Source of the DNA: an uncultured Clostridia bacterium | GTDB lineage: Bacteria; Bacillota; Clostridia; UBA1381 | DNA length: 64,000 bases | Direction: 5' to 3' | Assembly (NCBI GenBank): GCA_934476675.1 | Contig: CAKSOE010000001.1 | Coordinates: forward strand, 124,001-188,000 | Shown here: piece after piece, positions 1 to 7,815 of the stretch | Layout of the letters: the number at the start of each line of letters is the position of its first letter | Position numbering within the stretch: position 1 is the first letter of the stretch | The notes under the pieces: model-generated | Databases searched by the model: none | Told to the model about the DNA's origin: nothing | Seen by the model: the letters and a program-made list of their open reading frames with translations, nothing else | Program-made: the position numbers and the translations under genes

Positions 1-341
1 TTCTGATTAACGGGAACAGCGCAAGCGCCTCCGAAGTGCTTACCGGCTGCTTAAAGGATTATCAAAAAGCGGTTGTAATCGGTAAAAAAAGCTACGGAAA
101 GGGAATAGTGCAAAGCGTATATCCTTTTGCAGACGGTTCGGGAATGTCGTTGACAGTGGCAAAATATTATTCACCGAACGGTGTTTGTATTCACGGAACA
201 GGAATTGAGCCTAATTACGAAGTGGATTTGCCGGAGAAATACAGCGGAGAATTATATTATGCCTCAGAGATACCCCGAGATGAGGATACGCAGTTTATGC
301 GTGCGGTGAGTGAAGTAAAAGAAAAGCTTGCTGAAAAATAA
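1..341 (+). CDS. S41 family C-terminal processing peptidase (3' part)
   Basis: The 5' end lies outside the window, and the open frame runs from base 3. The first visible residues, LINGNSASASEVL, hold the S41 active-site serine context (SASASE), and the following GKKSYGKGIVQ carries the family lysine region of the Ser/Lys catalytic dyad. These exported or membrane-anchored CtpA/CtpB-like proteases trim protein C-termini outside the membrane. About 112 residues are visible, covering the end of the protease domain. In spore formers CtpB acts in sporulation signalling, but nothing here shows which paralog this is. The gene ends at a stem-loop terminator. Confidence 0.9.
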   Translation, partial: LINGNSASASEVLTGCLKDYQKAVVIGKKSYGKGIVQSVYPFADGSGMSLTVAKYYSPNGVCIHGTGIEPNYEVDLPEKYSGELYYASEIPRDEDTQFMRAVSEVKEKLAEK

Positions 342-346
342 TATAG

Positions 347-398
347 AAAAAAAGACTGTGTATATATGTTTTTCACATAAATACAACAGTCTTTTTTT
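347..398 (+). terminator. Rho-independent terminator after the S41 peptidase
   Basis: AAAAAAAGACTGT (347-359) pairs perfectly with ACAGTCTTTTTTT (386-398) across a 26-base loop. The 3' arm ends in seven T. It starts six bases after the peptidase stop codon. The A-rich 5' arm means it may also work for the convergent spore-protein gene. Confidence 0.75.
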
Positions 399-434
399 GA
401 GCTGTTTAGTACAGCGCGTTTTTCGGCAAGAAGC

Positions 435-611
435 TTACTTTATTTTGTTCTCGTAATCTTCTACCATTTTCTTAACCATCTGGCCGCCGATTGAACCTGC
501 CTGTTTAGCTGTAAGGTCACCGTTGTAGCCCTGCTTTAAAGTAACTCCTACTTCGCTTGCAGCTTCCATCTTGAACTGTTCCATTGCCTGTTTTGCTTCG
601 GGTACTGTCAT
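435..611 (-). CDS. Alpha/beta-type small acid-soluble spore protein (SASP)
   Basis: This 58-residue protein begins MTVPEAKQAMEQFKMEAASE and continues with a typical SASP second half, including QAGSIGGQMVKKMVE. Alpha/beta SASPs coat and protect DNA in the dormant spore and are degraded at germination by the GPR protease. The GPR-type cleavage context (K-x-E-x-A-x-E-x-G, here KMEAASEVG) and the GSIGG-xx-VKKMV DNA-binding helix are visible. A strong Shine-Dalgarno sequence (CAGGAGGGA) precedes the ATG. It is slightly shorter than the 60-70 residues usual in Bacillus, mainly at the N-terminus. It is a single gene, and it shows that the organism forms endospores. Confidence 0.92.
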   Translation of the reverse strand: MTVPEAKQAMEQFKMEAASEVGVTLKQGYNGDLTAKQAGSIGGQMVKKMVEDYENKIK

Positions 612-686
612 AATTTCTTCCCTCCTGAAATCATAGTCCTATAAATCTATCTAAATTTTGTTGTCGAATTAAATCGACTACACTCC

Positions 687-717
687 TATTTTGTACGGCT
701 ATGCGGATTTATATGCA
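687..717 (-). promoter_or_regulatory. Candidate SigG-type promoter of the SASP gene
   Basis: On the - strand TGCATA (717-712) is followed after 18 bases by CAAAATA (693-687). This is one mismatch from the forespore SigG -10 CATAATA, with a SigG-like -35. A dyad GTCGA...TCGAC (663-678) lies at the expected transcription start. SigG control is what the family predicts; the match itself is moderate. Confidence 0.42.
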
Positions 718-842
718 GTGAAATTTTTGCCTTTTTATTTTCAATTTATGCCAATAAAAACATAAAACGATATTGTACATTTTTAAGTGCGGTAAAACAT
801 AAAATACAAAAAAGGATTTTATAAGAAAAGAGGAATATAAAA

Positions 843-1316
843 ATGCCGGAAAAATTAAAACCGTATATCATATCCGTAATAATTGCGCTGGCTGTCGGAG
901 GAGTTTCCGCACTGCTTACGAAAAACAATATGAACATTTTTGAAAAAATAAATATGCCGCCGCTTTCGCCGCCGTCGGTTGTATTCCCGATAGTATGGGC
1001 GGTTTTGTATATCCTTATGGGAATAAGCAGTGCAATTATATACAAAAACGGCACAGACAGGGAAGAAGTGCAAAGCGCACTTAAAGTATACGCATTGCAG
1101 CTTGCTGTAAATTTCTTTTGGAGTCTGATATTTTTTAATATGCAGGCTTATCTGTTTGCGTTTATCTGGCTTATATTACTGTGGGTATTGGTTATTGCAA
1201 TGATTGTAAAATTCAAAAAAATCAGCCCCGCAGCAGCGTGGCTTCAGATACCGTATTTGCTGTGGATTACATTTGCAGGGTATCTGAGCCTTATGATTTA
1301 TCTGCTTAACGGCTGA
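843..1316 (+). CDS. tspO: TspO/MBR family tryptophan-rich membrane protein
   Basis: This 157-residue protein has five hydrophobic segments, the TspO/peripheral benzodiazepine receptor topology. Family hallmarks are visible: the MPPLSPPSVVFPIVWAVLYILMG stretch (about residues 37-60), the Trp-rich helices FFWSLIFF and FIWLILLW, and the final helix with WLQIPYLLWITFAGYLS. Members bind porphyrins and sterol-like ligands and modulate tetrapyrrole or stress responses; the function in Clostridia is unclear. It is a lone gene, convergent with smpB, whose stop begins one base after the tspO stop. Confidence 0.9.
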   Translation: MPEKLKPYIISVIIALAVGGVSALLTKNNMNIFEKINMPPLSPPSVVFPIVWAVLYILMGISSAIIYKNGTDREEVQSALKVYALQLAVNFFWSLIFFNMQAYLFAFIWLILLWVLVIAMIVKFKKISPAAAWLQIPYLLWITFAGYLSLMIYLLNG

Positions 1317-1787
1317 TTATCTCATTCGGTCTTTTATTGCGCGGTCTATGCGCCGCGCGGCGTCACGCTTTGCAATATCCTCACGCTTGTCATAGAGCTT
1401 TTTACCTTTGGCAAGAGCAAGAGATACCTTTACCAATGAGCCTTTAAGATATACCGAAAGAGGTATCAGAGCATATCCCTGCTGATTGATAAGGCCTATA
1501 AGCTTTCGGATTTCTTTTTTGTGAAGCAGAAGCTTTTTTTCACGGAGCGGGTCGCGGTTAAAAATATTTCCCTGTTCAAACGGGCTTATATTCATGCTTT
1601 TAATTGTGACCTCTCCGTTGTCGATAGAAGCATATGCTTCGCTTATATTAACCTTTCCCTGGCGGATAGACTTAACCTCCGTACCGAAAAGTTCAATTCC
1701 GCATTCGTAGGTTTCTATAATAAAATATTCATGACGCGCCTTTCTGTTTTGAGCAACAATCTTGATATTATCTTTTTTCTCGGGCAT
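1317..1787 (-). CDS. smpB: SsrA-binding protein SmpB
   Basis: SmpB binds tmRNA and delivers it to stalled ribosomes for trans-translation. The 156-residue product shows the family core: IVAQNRKARHEYFI, then YECGIELFGTEVKSIRQGKVNISEAY, the ALIPLSVYLKGSLVKVSLALAKGKKLYDKRE segment and a basic C-terminal tail. The start is placed at ATG 1787 because GAGGTG lies 7 bases upstream; an in-frame GTG at 1796 falls inside that Shine-Dalgarno site. The thioesterase gene lies just upstream on the same strand (23-base gap). No tmRNA gene was recognised next to it. Confidence 0.96.
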   Translation of the reverse strand: MPEKKDNIKIVAQNRKARHEYFIIETYECGIELFGTEVKSIRQGKVNISEAYASIDNGEVTIKSMNISPFEQGNIFNRDPLREKKLLLHKKEIRKLIGLINQQGYALIPLSVYLKGSLVKVSLALAKGKKLYDKREDIAKRDAARRIDRAIKDRMR

Positions 1788-1810
1788 AATTAACACCTCG
1801 TCTTTCGATA

Positions 1811-2278
1811 TTATTTTTTGCGTTTGCTGTGGTCAAGATAGCGTTTTTCGCCCTCCGCGTATAGCTTTTTAATATATGCGTCATCGGAAAACTCAATCGG
1901 CGGCGCTTGTACCGGACGGCGTTTTGAATCAAGCGCAACCATAGTAAAAAATGCTGTAAGAGCAATATGCTTTTCGCCTGTCTGCAAATTTTCCGATTCC
2001 ACCGTCACGAAGGTTTCCATTGAGGAATATCCGGTATAAACCACATTTGCGGTACAGGTTACAAGCTCGCCTATGCGTATCGGAGTTTTAAAGCAAAGTT
2101 CGTCCACTCGTGCGGTTACAATATCCGATTTGGAATATTTCATTGCCGATGCACCGGCAGCTGAATCCATCAGCTTCATTATTTCGCCGCCGTGAATATA
2201 TCCGGCAGGGTTCGACTGATACGGCAGTACAACCTGTGACAGTGACACAGTTGAGTCGTAAAAAGTCTTAGGCTGCAT
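1811..2278 (-). CDS. Hotdog-fold acyl-CoA thioesterase
   Basis: This 155-residue protein belongs to the YciA/BACH type of acyl-CoA thioesterases, which hydrolyse acyl-CoA to free acid and CoA in the cytoplasm. The N-terminal segment with NPAGYIHGGEIMKLMDSAAG is the hotdog active-site helix with its conserved Asn and Asp. RVDELCFKTPIRIGELVTC is the central strand region. The C-terminal 30 residues are charged, as in the BACH group. It is probably co-transcribed with smpB. A TATAAT -10 lies about 25 bases upstream of the start with only a weak -35. The acyl chain specificity cannot be read from the sequence. Confidence 0.88.
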   Translation of the reverse strand: MQPKTFYDSTVSLSQVVLPYQSNPAGYIHGGEIMKLMDSAAGASAMKYSKSDIVTARVDELCFKTPIRIGELVTCTANVVYTGYSSMETFVTVESENLQTGEKHIALTAFFTMVALDSKRRPVQAPPIEFSDDAYIKKLYAEGEKRYLDHSKRKK

Positions 2279-2423
2279 AAAATCACACCTTTCTTTTATA
2301 TATTATACCACAAAATAGGTGATTTGGCTATGATTTAATGAAAAAAATTTAAAAAATTGCATATTCTTTTAAGGGGATAGGAAAAAATGTTTCAGTTTGT
2401 GGTCTGGACTTTTTTTACATCCC

Positions 2424-3707
2424 CTAAATACTCATAACAATACGAATTGTAAATATACTATCGTTCCATTCAAAAGAGCAAATTCCGTTATGCCGTTCAG
2501 CTATTGCTTTTATACTTTTTACACCGAAGCCGTGTCCTTCTGCTGTATTTATGGGTAATTCGCCGTTGCTTTCTATTATGCCGCTGTACGGATTTGAAAC
2601 AGAAATCAGGAGCTTGTTTTTCTTAACTGCAAGCATAACGGTTACTGTTTTTGTTTCGGAATTTTCGCATTTTGAAGCGGCAGTTACGGCATTTTCAACC
2701 GCATTTGATAAAACAGCGCTCAAGTCTGTGTCGGGAAGGTTTATTTCTTTCGGTACGTTTGCCGTACATTGCAGAGAAACGCCGTTTTCTTTGGCTTTGA
2801 TCGCATAGTATGACAAAGTAAAATTAACAATACTGTTGTCTGTATATACTGTGGGCGTTATTTTGTCTGCGTCGGTACGTGCTTGCCGGAGATAGTCCAG
2901 GGCTGCGTTAATGTCATTATTTTCGAGATATGTTGAGAGCAAATTGATGTGATGCCGCAGATCGTGGCGGAATACGGCGTTTTGTTCCTGAATCATTTTC
3001 ATTGCCGTGATTTCCGTTTCTGCCTGTTTAAGCTCCAGAGAAATTGCAGAGTTTTCAAATTCGGCTTGGGTGCGTTTCTGTACCTCCGCATGATACATCG
3101 AGATAAATCCTACATAAAACAGCATACATACCGTTGGCAGCGCTTCACTTATTGCATAAACGCCGGAATACAGGGTTTTTGTGTATATTGTTGTTGTGTA
3201 ATCAAATATGTAATATGCTACGGGAAGTGTTCCGAAAAGAAACAATGCACGTTTTGAATAAGTCATAGCCGCATATGCAAATTCAGCAAAAAATCTGTAC
3301 AGTAAAATGAAAATCGGAATAATCACGGCAGTGTATGATATTTCACCTGCAAGGGGCGACGAGGTCAGAGCCGAAACAGCTACGGATACCCAGCGCGGAA
3401 ACTGACAGCAGGAGTATGCCGTACATACGCTTACGATTGCGATGCCTATCTTCTTTTTTTGTGCAAAAACAAGAATCAGAATGAGCGGCAGATGTACCAA
3501 AAACGGGTAAATCTTTTTTGAAAAATCAACCCCGCCTATACATCGGAACGGAATTTGAACAATTATAAAAAGCACGAGCATACAAACAGATGCGTATTTC
3601 TGCTTGTAGTCTTTGCAGCCGCCGGAAAAGGCAATGCTGAGCAAAAATCCGTATATTGTAACCAGTCCGTAGTTCACCAGTTCAAGTATATCGAGAAAAG
3701 GCATCAT
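2424..3707 (-). CDS. Orphan sensor histidine kinase, AgrC-like GHKL family
   Basis: This 427-residue membrane kinase has six or seven hydrophobic segments in residues 1-215, a coiled-coil stretch, a phospho-acceptor box (VFRHDLRHHINLLSTYL) and a GHKL ATPase domain. The ATPase shows the N box (LSAVLSNAVENAVTAA) and the G box (EGHGFGVKSI). This is the architecture of peptide-pheromone kinases such as AgrC. No LytTR response regulator, AgrB or AgrD gene is adjacent, so the partner must be elsewhere. The start is ATG 3707 (MMPFLD), placed by AAGGAG 6 bases upstream and a hairpin ending 15 bases upstream. It lies 50 bases downstream of argH on the same strand. The 145 bases after its stop contain only a long-loop dyad (AGGGGAT/ATCCCCT). 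Confidence 0.85.
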   Translation of the reverse strand: MMPFLDILELVNYGLVTIYGFLLSIAFSGGCKDYKQKYASVCMLVLFIIVQIPFRCIGGVDFSKKIYPFLVHLPLILILVFAQKKKIGIAIVSVCTAYSCCQFPRWVSVAVSALTSSPLAGEISYTAVIIPIFILLYRFFAEFAYAAMTYSKRALFLFGTLPVAYYIFDYTTTIYTKTLYSGVYAISEALPTVCMLFYVGFISMYHAEVQKRTQAEFENSAISLELKQAETEITAMKMIQEQNAVFRHDLRHHINLLSTYLENNDINAALDYLRQARTDADKITPTVYTDNSIVNFTLSYYAIKAKENGVSLQCTANVPKEINLPDTDLSAVLSNAVENAVTAASKCENSETKTVTVMLAVKKNKLLISVSNPYSGIIESNGELPINTAEGHGFGVKSIKAIAERHNGICSFEWNDSIFTIRIVMSI

Positions 3708-3722
3708 TGTTTGCTCCTTTTT

Positions 3723-3746
3723 GCCTCTGCACAAAAGCGCAGAGGC
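3723..3746 (-). promoter_or_regulatory. Hairpin abutting the kinase Shine-Dalgarno site
   Basis: GCCTCTGC (3746-3739 read on the - strand) pairs with GCAGAGGC (3730-3723). The hairpin ends exactly 15 bases before the kinase ATG and runs straight into AAAAAGGAGC, which holds the ribosome site. No T-run follows, so it is not a typical terminator for argH. Its spacing matches three other leader hairpins in this window (see findings). Confidence 0.6.
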
Positions 3747-3757
3747 GTACTTACTGT

Positions 3758-5143
3758 TTAATCATTGAAATCTTCAAGAAATTTTTCCGAAAGCTCAATA
3801 GCACGCAGTACGGTATCCTTTGCGGGTCCGCCTATGATTTTACGGTCATTTACGCAGGTTTCCATACTGATTGCATCGTATATATCATTTTCGATAATAT
3901 CCGAGAATGTTTTATATTCGTCAAGCGATAAATCGTCAAGCGCTTTATCGTGTTCGATACAGTAAAACACGAGATTGCCGACAACCGAATGTGCTTCACG
4001 GAACGGCATACCTTTCTTAACGAGATAGTCCGCCGCATCGGTGGCATTTGTAAAGCCGCCCTTTGAACCTTTAAGCATATTATCTTTTTTAACGGTCATT
4101 GTGGCAATCATGTCACAGAATACGGGCAGACACAGCTTAACGGTATCAATGCTGTCAAATATCGGCTCTTTGTCCTCCTGCATATCCTTGTTGTATGCAA
4201 GCGGAATACCTTTCATGGTAGTTAAAAGCCCCATAAGATGACCGTATACACGGCCGGTTTTTCCGCGTATCAACTCGGCAACATCGGGATTTTTTTTCTG
4301 CGGCATGATGGAAGAACCTGTCGAATACGCATCGTCCATTTCCACAAACGAAAATTCATGGCTTGACCACAAAATAAGTTCTTCGCAGAATCGGCTCAGA
4401 TGCATCATAATCATCGAAAGACAGCTTGCAAGCTCAATCACAAAATCCCTGTCCGAAACACCGTCAAGCGAATTGAGCGTCACTGCGTCAAAGCCGAGTT
4501 CATCGGCAACAGATTCACGGTCAAGCGGATATGTTGTCGCGGCAAGCGCCCCTGAACCCAATGGCATAACATTTGTGCGTTTTTGGCAGTCCGAAAGGCG
4601 CAGAAGATCACGCTTGAACATTTCAAAATAAGCCATGCAATGGTGCGCAAAGGTTATCGGCTGTGCTTTTTGCAGATGCGTGTAGCCGGGCATGATAGTA
4701 TCCGTATGCTCTTTTGCAAGCGATAAAAGGGTGTTAAGCGTATGTATGAGCATAGCTTTAATTTCCTTTGTTTCGTCCATTAAATACATACGAATATCAA
4801 GCGCAACCTGGTCATTGCGGCTTCTTCCGGTATGCAGACGTTTTCCTGCTTCTCCTATGCGGTCGGTCAGAATTTTTTCGATATTCATATGAATATCCTC
4901 CGCATCAATTAAAAATTCTACATTTCCGTTTTCTATGTCGTTTAAAATATTTTTCAGCTCCGCAACAATTTTTTCGCTATCCTCTTTCGGAATTATGCCC
5001 TGTCTGCCGAGCATTGAAGCATGAGCAATGCTGCCGCGTATATCCTGCTTGTACATACGCTTGTCAAAGCGTATGGAGGAATTAAAGTCATCTACTTTTT
5101 TATCGGTTGCTTTCTGAAAGCGTCCGCCCCATAATTTTTCCAT
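3758..5143 (-). CDS. argH: Argininosuccinate lyase
   Basis: ArgH cleaves argininosuccinate to arginine and fumarate, the last step of arginine synthesis. The 461-residue length is normal. The N-terminal MEKLWGGRFQ, HTGRSRNDQVA, GYTHLQKAQPITFAHH (catalytic His) and the fumarase-superfamily signature GSSIMPQKKNPD with its mobile-loop serine are all present. AAAGGA lies upstream of the ATG. It is the second gene of argG-argH, 82 bases after argG, with a hairpin in the gap. The kinase gene follows. Confidence 0.98.
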   Translation of the reverse strand: MEKLWGGRFQKATDKKVDDFNSSIRFDKRMYKQDIRGSIAHASMLGRQGIIPKEDSEKIVAELKNILNDIENGNVEFLIDAEDIHMNIEKILTDRIGEAGKRLHTGRSRNDQVALDIRMYLMDETKEIKAMLIHTLNTLLSLAKEHTDTIMPGYTHLQKAQPITFAHHCMAYFEMFKRDLLRLSDCQKRTNVMPLGSGALAATTYPLDRESVADELGFDAVTLNSLDGVSDRDFVIELASCLSMIMMHLSRFCEELILWSSHEFSFVEMDDAYSTGSSIMPQKKNPDVAELIRGKTGRVYGHLMGLLTTMKGIPLAYNKDMQEDKEPIFDSIDTVKLCLPVFCDMIATMTVKKDNMLKGSKGGFTNATDAADYLVKKGMPFREAHSVVGNLVFYCIEHDKALDDLSLDEYKTFSDIIENDIYDAISMETCVNDRKIIGGPAKDTVLRAIELSEKFLEDFND

Positions 5144-5165
5144 TTCGATTAATCCTTTCTTTACG

Positions 5166-5196
5166 AAAAACAGGCTGCCGCAACCAAGCAGCAGCC
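5166..5196 (-). terminator. Terminator-like hairpin between argG and argH
   Basis: On the - strand GGCTGC (5196-5191) pairs with GCAGCC (5178-5173), followed by TG and five T (5170-5166). It lies after argG and before argH and could give partial termination, lowering argH relative to argG. The short stem makes its strength uncertain. Confidence 0.45.
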
Positions 5197-5225
5197 ATAT
5201 TTATATTATAAAACTTTTCAAATGA

Positions 5226-6443
5226 TTAGTCAAGTCCGTTTGACTTCTTCATCATAGCACGAACTTTTAAGGGTAGACCGAACAGATTGATAAATCCTTC
5301 AGCGTCCTTATGGCTGTACAGCTCCTTGCTGTCGCCGAACGAAGCGATGCTTTCGTTATAGAGTGAGTACGGCGATTTTGCACCGGCAGGTGTACAGGAA
5401 CCCTTATAGAGCTTTAATCTTACAGTACCTGTAACGTATTTATCCATTTCGTCATACATAGCGCTCATAGCCTCGCGGAGCGGTGTAAACCATTTTCCGT
5501 CATATACAAGCTGTGAGAACTGCGTCTGACTCATGCGCTTAAACGCCTGTGTGTCACGATCAAGGCAGAGATATTCAAGTTCTTCGATAGCAGTGTAAAG
5601 AATTGTTCCGCCCGGAGTTTCATAAACACCCCTGGACTTCATTCCTACAAGTCTGTCCTCTGTAATGTCCGCAATACCGACTCCGTTTGCGCCGCCGAGC
5701 TCGTTAAGCTTTTCTACAAGCTTAAGCGGTGACATCTTAACGCCGTCAACTGCAACGGGAACGCCTGCTTCAAAATCAATTTCAACATAGGTCGGCTTGT
5801 CCGGAGCTTTTTCGGGAGATACGCCGAGCTTTAAGAGTGTGTCAAATTTCGGCTCGTTCCACGGATCCTCCAAATCCATGCCCTCATGACTGATATGCCA
5901 TACGTTACGGTCACGTGAATATAAATCTTTCTTTGTAACGGGTACTTCTATACCGTGAGCTTCTGCATAATCAACAGCATCCTCACGTGATTTTATATCC
6001 CATATTCTCCACGGAGCAATAATTTTAAGCGACGGATCGAGAGCCTTTATAGCAAGCTCAAAACGAACCTGGTCGTTTCCTTTACCGGTAGCGCCGTGAC
6101 AAATTGCAACCGCACCCTCTTTGTGAGCAACTTCAACAAGCTTCTTTGCAATTATCGGTCTTGCGTGAGATGTTCCCAAAAGATACTTGCCCTCGTATTT
6201 TGCGCCCGATTTCAAGGTGGGGAATATGTAATCCTTAACGTATTCTTCTTTTAAGTCGGCAATATAGCATTTCAATGCGCCCGATTTCTTTGCGCGTTCT
6301 TCAAGCCCGTCCGTTTCCTTACCCTGACCGACATCACCGCAAACGCATACTACATCGTAGTCGTAATTCTCCTTTAACCAAGATATAATTATCGACGTGT
6401 CAAGCCCGCCGGAATATGCCAATACAACTTTTTCTTTATCCAT
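5226..6443 (-). CDS. argG: Argininosuccinate synthase
   Basis: ArgG condenses citrulline and aspartate using ATP in the cytoplasm to give argininosuccinate. The 405 residues begin with the PP-loop ATP motif (VVLAYSGGLDTSI) and include CHGATGKGNDQVRFE, SRDRNVWHISHEG and the C-terminal GSCTPAG segment, all typical of the family. The ATG is preceded by TAGGAGGAATTG. It is the first gene of argG-argH, divergent from ruvC across about 180 bases holding a good promoter and operator-like dyads. Confidence 0.98.
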   Translation of the reverse strand: MDKEKVVLAYSGGLDTSIIISWLKENYDYDVVCVCGDVGQGKETDGLEERAKKSGALKCYIADLKEEYVKDYIFPTLKSGAKYEGKYLLGTSHARPIIAKKLVEVAHKEGAVAICHGATGKGNDQVRFELAIKALDPSLKIIAPWRIWDIKSREDAVDYAEAHGIEVPVTKKDLYSRDRNVWHISHEGMDLEDPWNEPKFDTLLKLGVSPEKAPDKPTYVEIDFEAGVPVAVDGVKMSPLKLVEKLNELGGANGVGIADITEDRLVGMKSRGVYETPGGTILYTAIEELEYLCLDRDTQAFKRMSQTQFSQLVYDGKWFTPLREAMSAMYDEMDKYVTGTVRLKLYKGSCTPAGAKSPYSLYNESIASFGDSKELYSHKDAEGFINLFGLPLKVRAMMKKSNGLD

Positions 6444-6503
6444 AGTTGCAATTCCTCCTAAAATGGTATAAAATATATGAGTGAATTATCACTTTCAAGA
6501 TAT

Positions 6504-6532
6504 ATTATACAATAATATGTCCGATTATGCAA
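6504..6532 (-). promoter_or_regulatory. SigA-type promoter of argG
   Basis: On the - strand TTGCAT (6532-6527), a 17-base spacer and a consensus TATAAT (6509-6504) lie 61 bases upstream of the argG ATG. A short dyad GTGA-ATTA-TCAC (6481-6492) sits just downstream of the predicted start and is a second operator candidate. Confidence 0.7.
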
Positions 6533-6552
6533 TAGGCAAGTTTAAATAAATT

Positions 6553-6602
6553 TTTTGTATAAATAGTGAATTTTTATACAAAATGATGAATAATTATTAC
6601 TG
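6553..6602. promoter_or_regulatory. Candidate ArgR/AhrC operator region (tandem ARG-box-like sites)
   Basis: Two sites resemble the ARG box core TGAAT-N4-ATTCA: TGAATTTTTATACA (6567-6580, one mismatch) and TGAATAATTATTAC (6587-6600, two mismatches). They are 20 bases apart, close to the spacing of paired ARG boxes. The first overlaps a perfect 11-base dyad, TTTTGTATAAA (6553-6563) / TTTATACAAAA (6573-6583), which could be a different operator. The sites lie upstream of the argG -35 and before ruvC. AT-richness makes chance matches possible. Confidence 0.4.
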
Positions 6603-6625
6603 CGGTACGGAAAGGATTGTTTTTA

Positions 6626-7129
6626 ATGATTATAATAGGTGTTGACCCGGGGTATGCGATAGTGGGAATCGGAGTTACGGAATATGCCGGAAATAAGTTC
6701 AGAACGCTTGAATACGGCGCTATTACGACGCCTGCCGGAATGAATACGGTGGACAGGCTGAAAAAAATATACGATGAAATGACAATGTATATTGAAAAAT
6801 ATTCACCCGATGCGATTGCGATAGAGGAACTGTTCTTTAATTCAAATCAAAAAACAGCGATAAATGTTGCACAGGCAAGGGGAGCGTTGCTTGTGGCAGC
6901 CGCAAATAAAAATATACCAATAAGCGAGTATACGCCTTTGCAGGTGAAGCAGAGCGTGACGGGCTACGGAAGGGCGCAGAAAGGGCAGATTCAGCAAATG
7001 GTGAAAATGATACTGGGACTTAATGTAATTCCGAAGCCGGATGATGCAGCTGATGCTCTTGCGCTTGCAATATGCCATGCACACTCCAATAAAATGAATA
7101 AAATGTTAGGCTTAAATTCGGTAAAATAA
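6626..7129 (+). CDS. ruvC: Holliday junction endonuclease RuvC
   Basis: RuvC resolves Holliday junctions by symmetric nicking, working with RuvAB. The 167-residue product begins MIIIGVDPG with the first catalytic Asp, continues with AIEELFF (catalytic Glu) and ends with the KPDDAADALALAICH acidic motif. The start is ATG 6626, with AAAGGA 9 bases upstream; an in-frame TTG at 6617 directly abuts that site. It is the first gene of ruvC-ruvA-ruvB, in the usual order, with an 84-base gap to ruvA. Confidence 0.97.
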   Translation: MIIIGVDPGYAIVGIGVTEYAGNKFRTLEYGAITTPAGMNTVDRLKKIYDEMTMYIEKYSPDAIAIEELFFNSNQKTAINVAQARGALLVAAANKNIPISEYTPLQVKQSVTGYGRAQKGQIQQMVKMILGLNVIPKPDDAADALALAICHAHSNKMNKMLGLNSVK

Positions 7130-7213
7130 GTGATGTGCGGTTGACACAGGAAGTAAATTGTAGTATTATATAGTATGGATAGGAATATTTCAGACTTGCG
7201 AGAGGGATTTTTG

Positions 7214-7804
7214 ATGTACTATTATATAAAAGGTAAGCTGGTTTATAAAGACACGAATTTTGTTGTCGTGGAAGCCGGCGGAGTGGGCTATGAAATTTAT
7301 ACAACGCTTACGGATATTGAAAAAGCAGGCGAAACGGGCAGTGAGGTAACCATGTATACGTATTTGAGCGTTCGCGAGGACGCACATATTTTATACGGAT
7401 TTCTCACGCAGGAGGAACGCAAAATGTTTCTTACGCTGACTGCTGTGTCGGGAGTAGGCCCTAAGGCGGCAGTTTCGATTCTTACGGCGGTAAGTCCGTC
7501 AAAGCTTGCTGCGGCGATTATAACAGATGATGTAAAATCCATTACAAAGGCACAGGGCGTAGGGCCTAAGCTTGCAAAGAGAATTATACTTGAATTGCGT
7601 GACAGAATAAAAAATGCCGGTCTCGGTACAAGCTTTGAGGAAGCAGGCGAAGAAAGCGTTTCGGGCGAAAGTTTCAGCGAAGCGGCTGCTGCGCTTGTTG
7701 CGCTCGGATATTCGGCAAATGAGGCGCAAAAGGCGGTAAGCGGTGCGGACAGCTCCATGAGTGTTGAGGAAATTATAAAGAAGGCGCTTGCAAGGCTGAT
7801 TTAG
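7214..7804 (+). CDS. ruvA: Holliday junction DNA-binding protein RuvA
   Basis: RuvA tetramers hold the four-way junction and load RuvB. The 196-residue product has the N-terminal OB domain (YYYIKGKLVYKDTNFVVVEAGGVGYEI), two helix-hairpin-helix motifs (AVSGVGPKAAVSILT and QGVGPKLAKRIILEL), and a C-terminal RuvB-contact domain after an acidic linker. ATG 7214 is chosen because AGAGGGA lies 6-7 bases upstream and the OB fold begins at once; an upstream in-frame ATG at 7175 would add an unrelated tail. The gap to ruvB is 11 bases. Confidence 0.97.
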   Translation: MYYYIKGKLVYKDTNFVVVEAGGVGYEIYTTLTDIEKAGETGSEVTMYTYLSVREDAHILYGFLTQEERKMFLTLTAVSGVGPKAAVSILTAVSPSKLAAAIITDDVKSITKAQGVGPKLAKRIILELRDRIKNAGLGTSFEEAGEESVSGESFSEAAAALVALGYSANEAQKAVSGADSSMSVEEIIKKALARLI

Positions 7805-7815
7805 GAGGTTAAGAA

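Noticed and set aside
1317..2423. tmRNA gene expected near smpB
   Set aside because: No tRNA-Ala-like ends or tag-peptide frame were found next to smpB.
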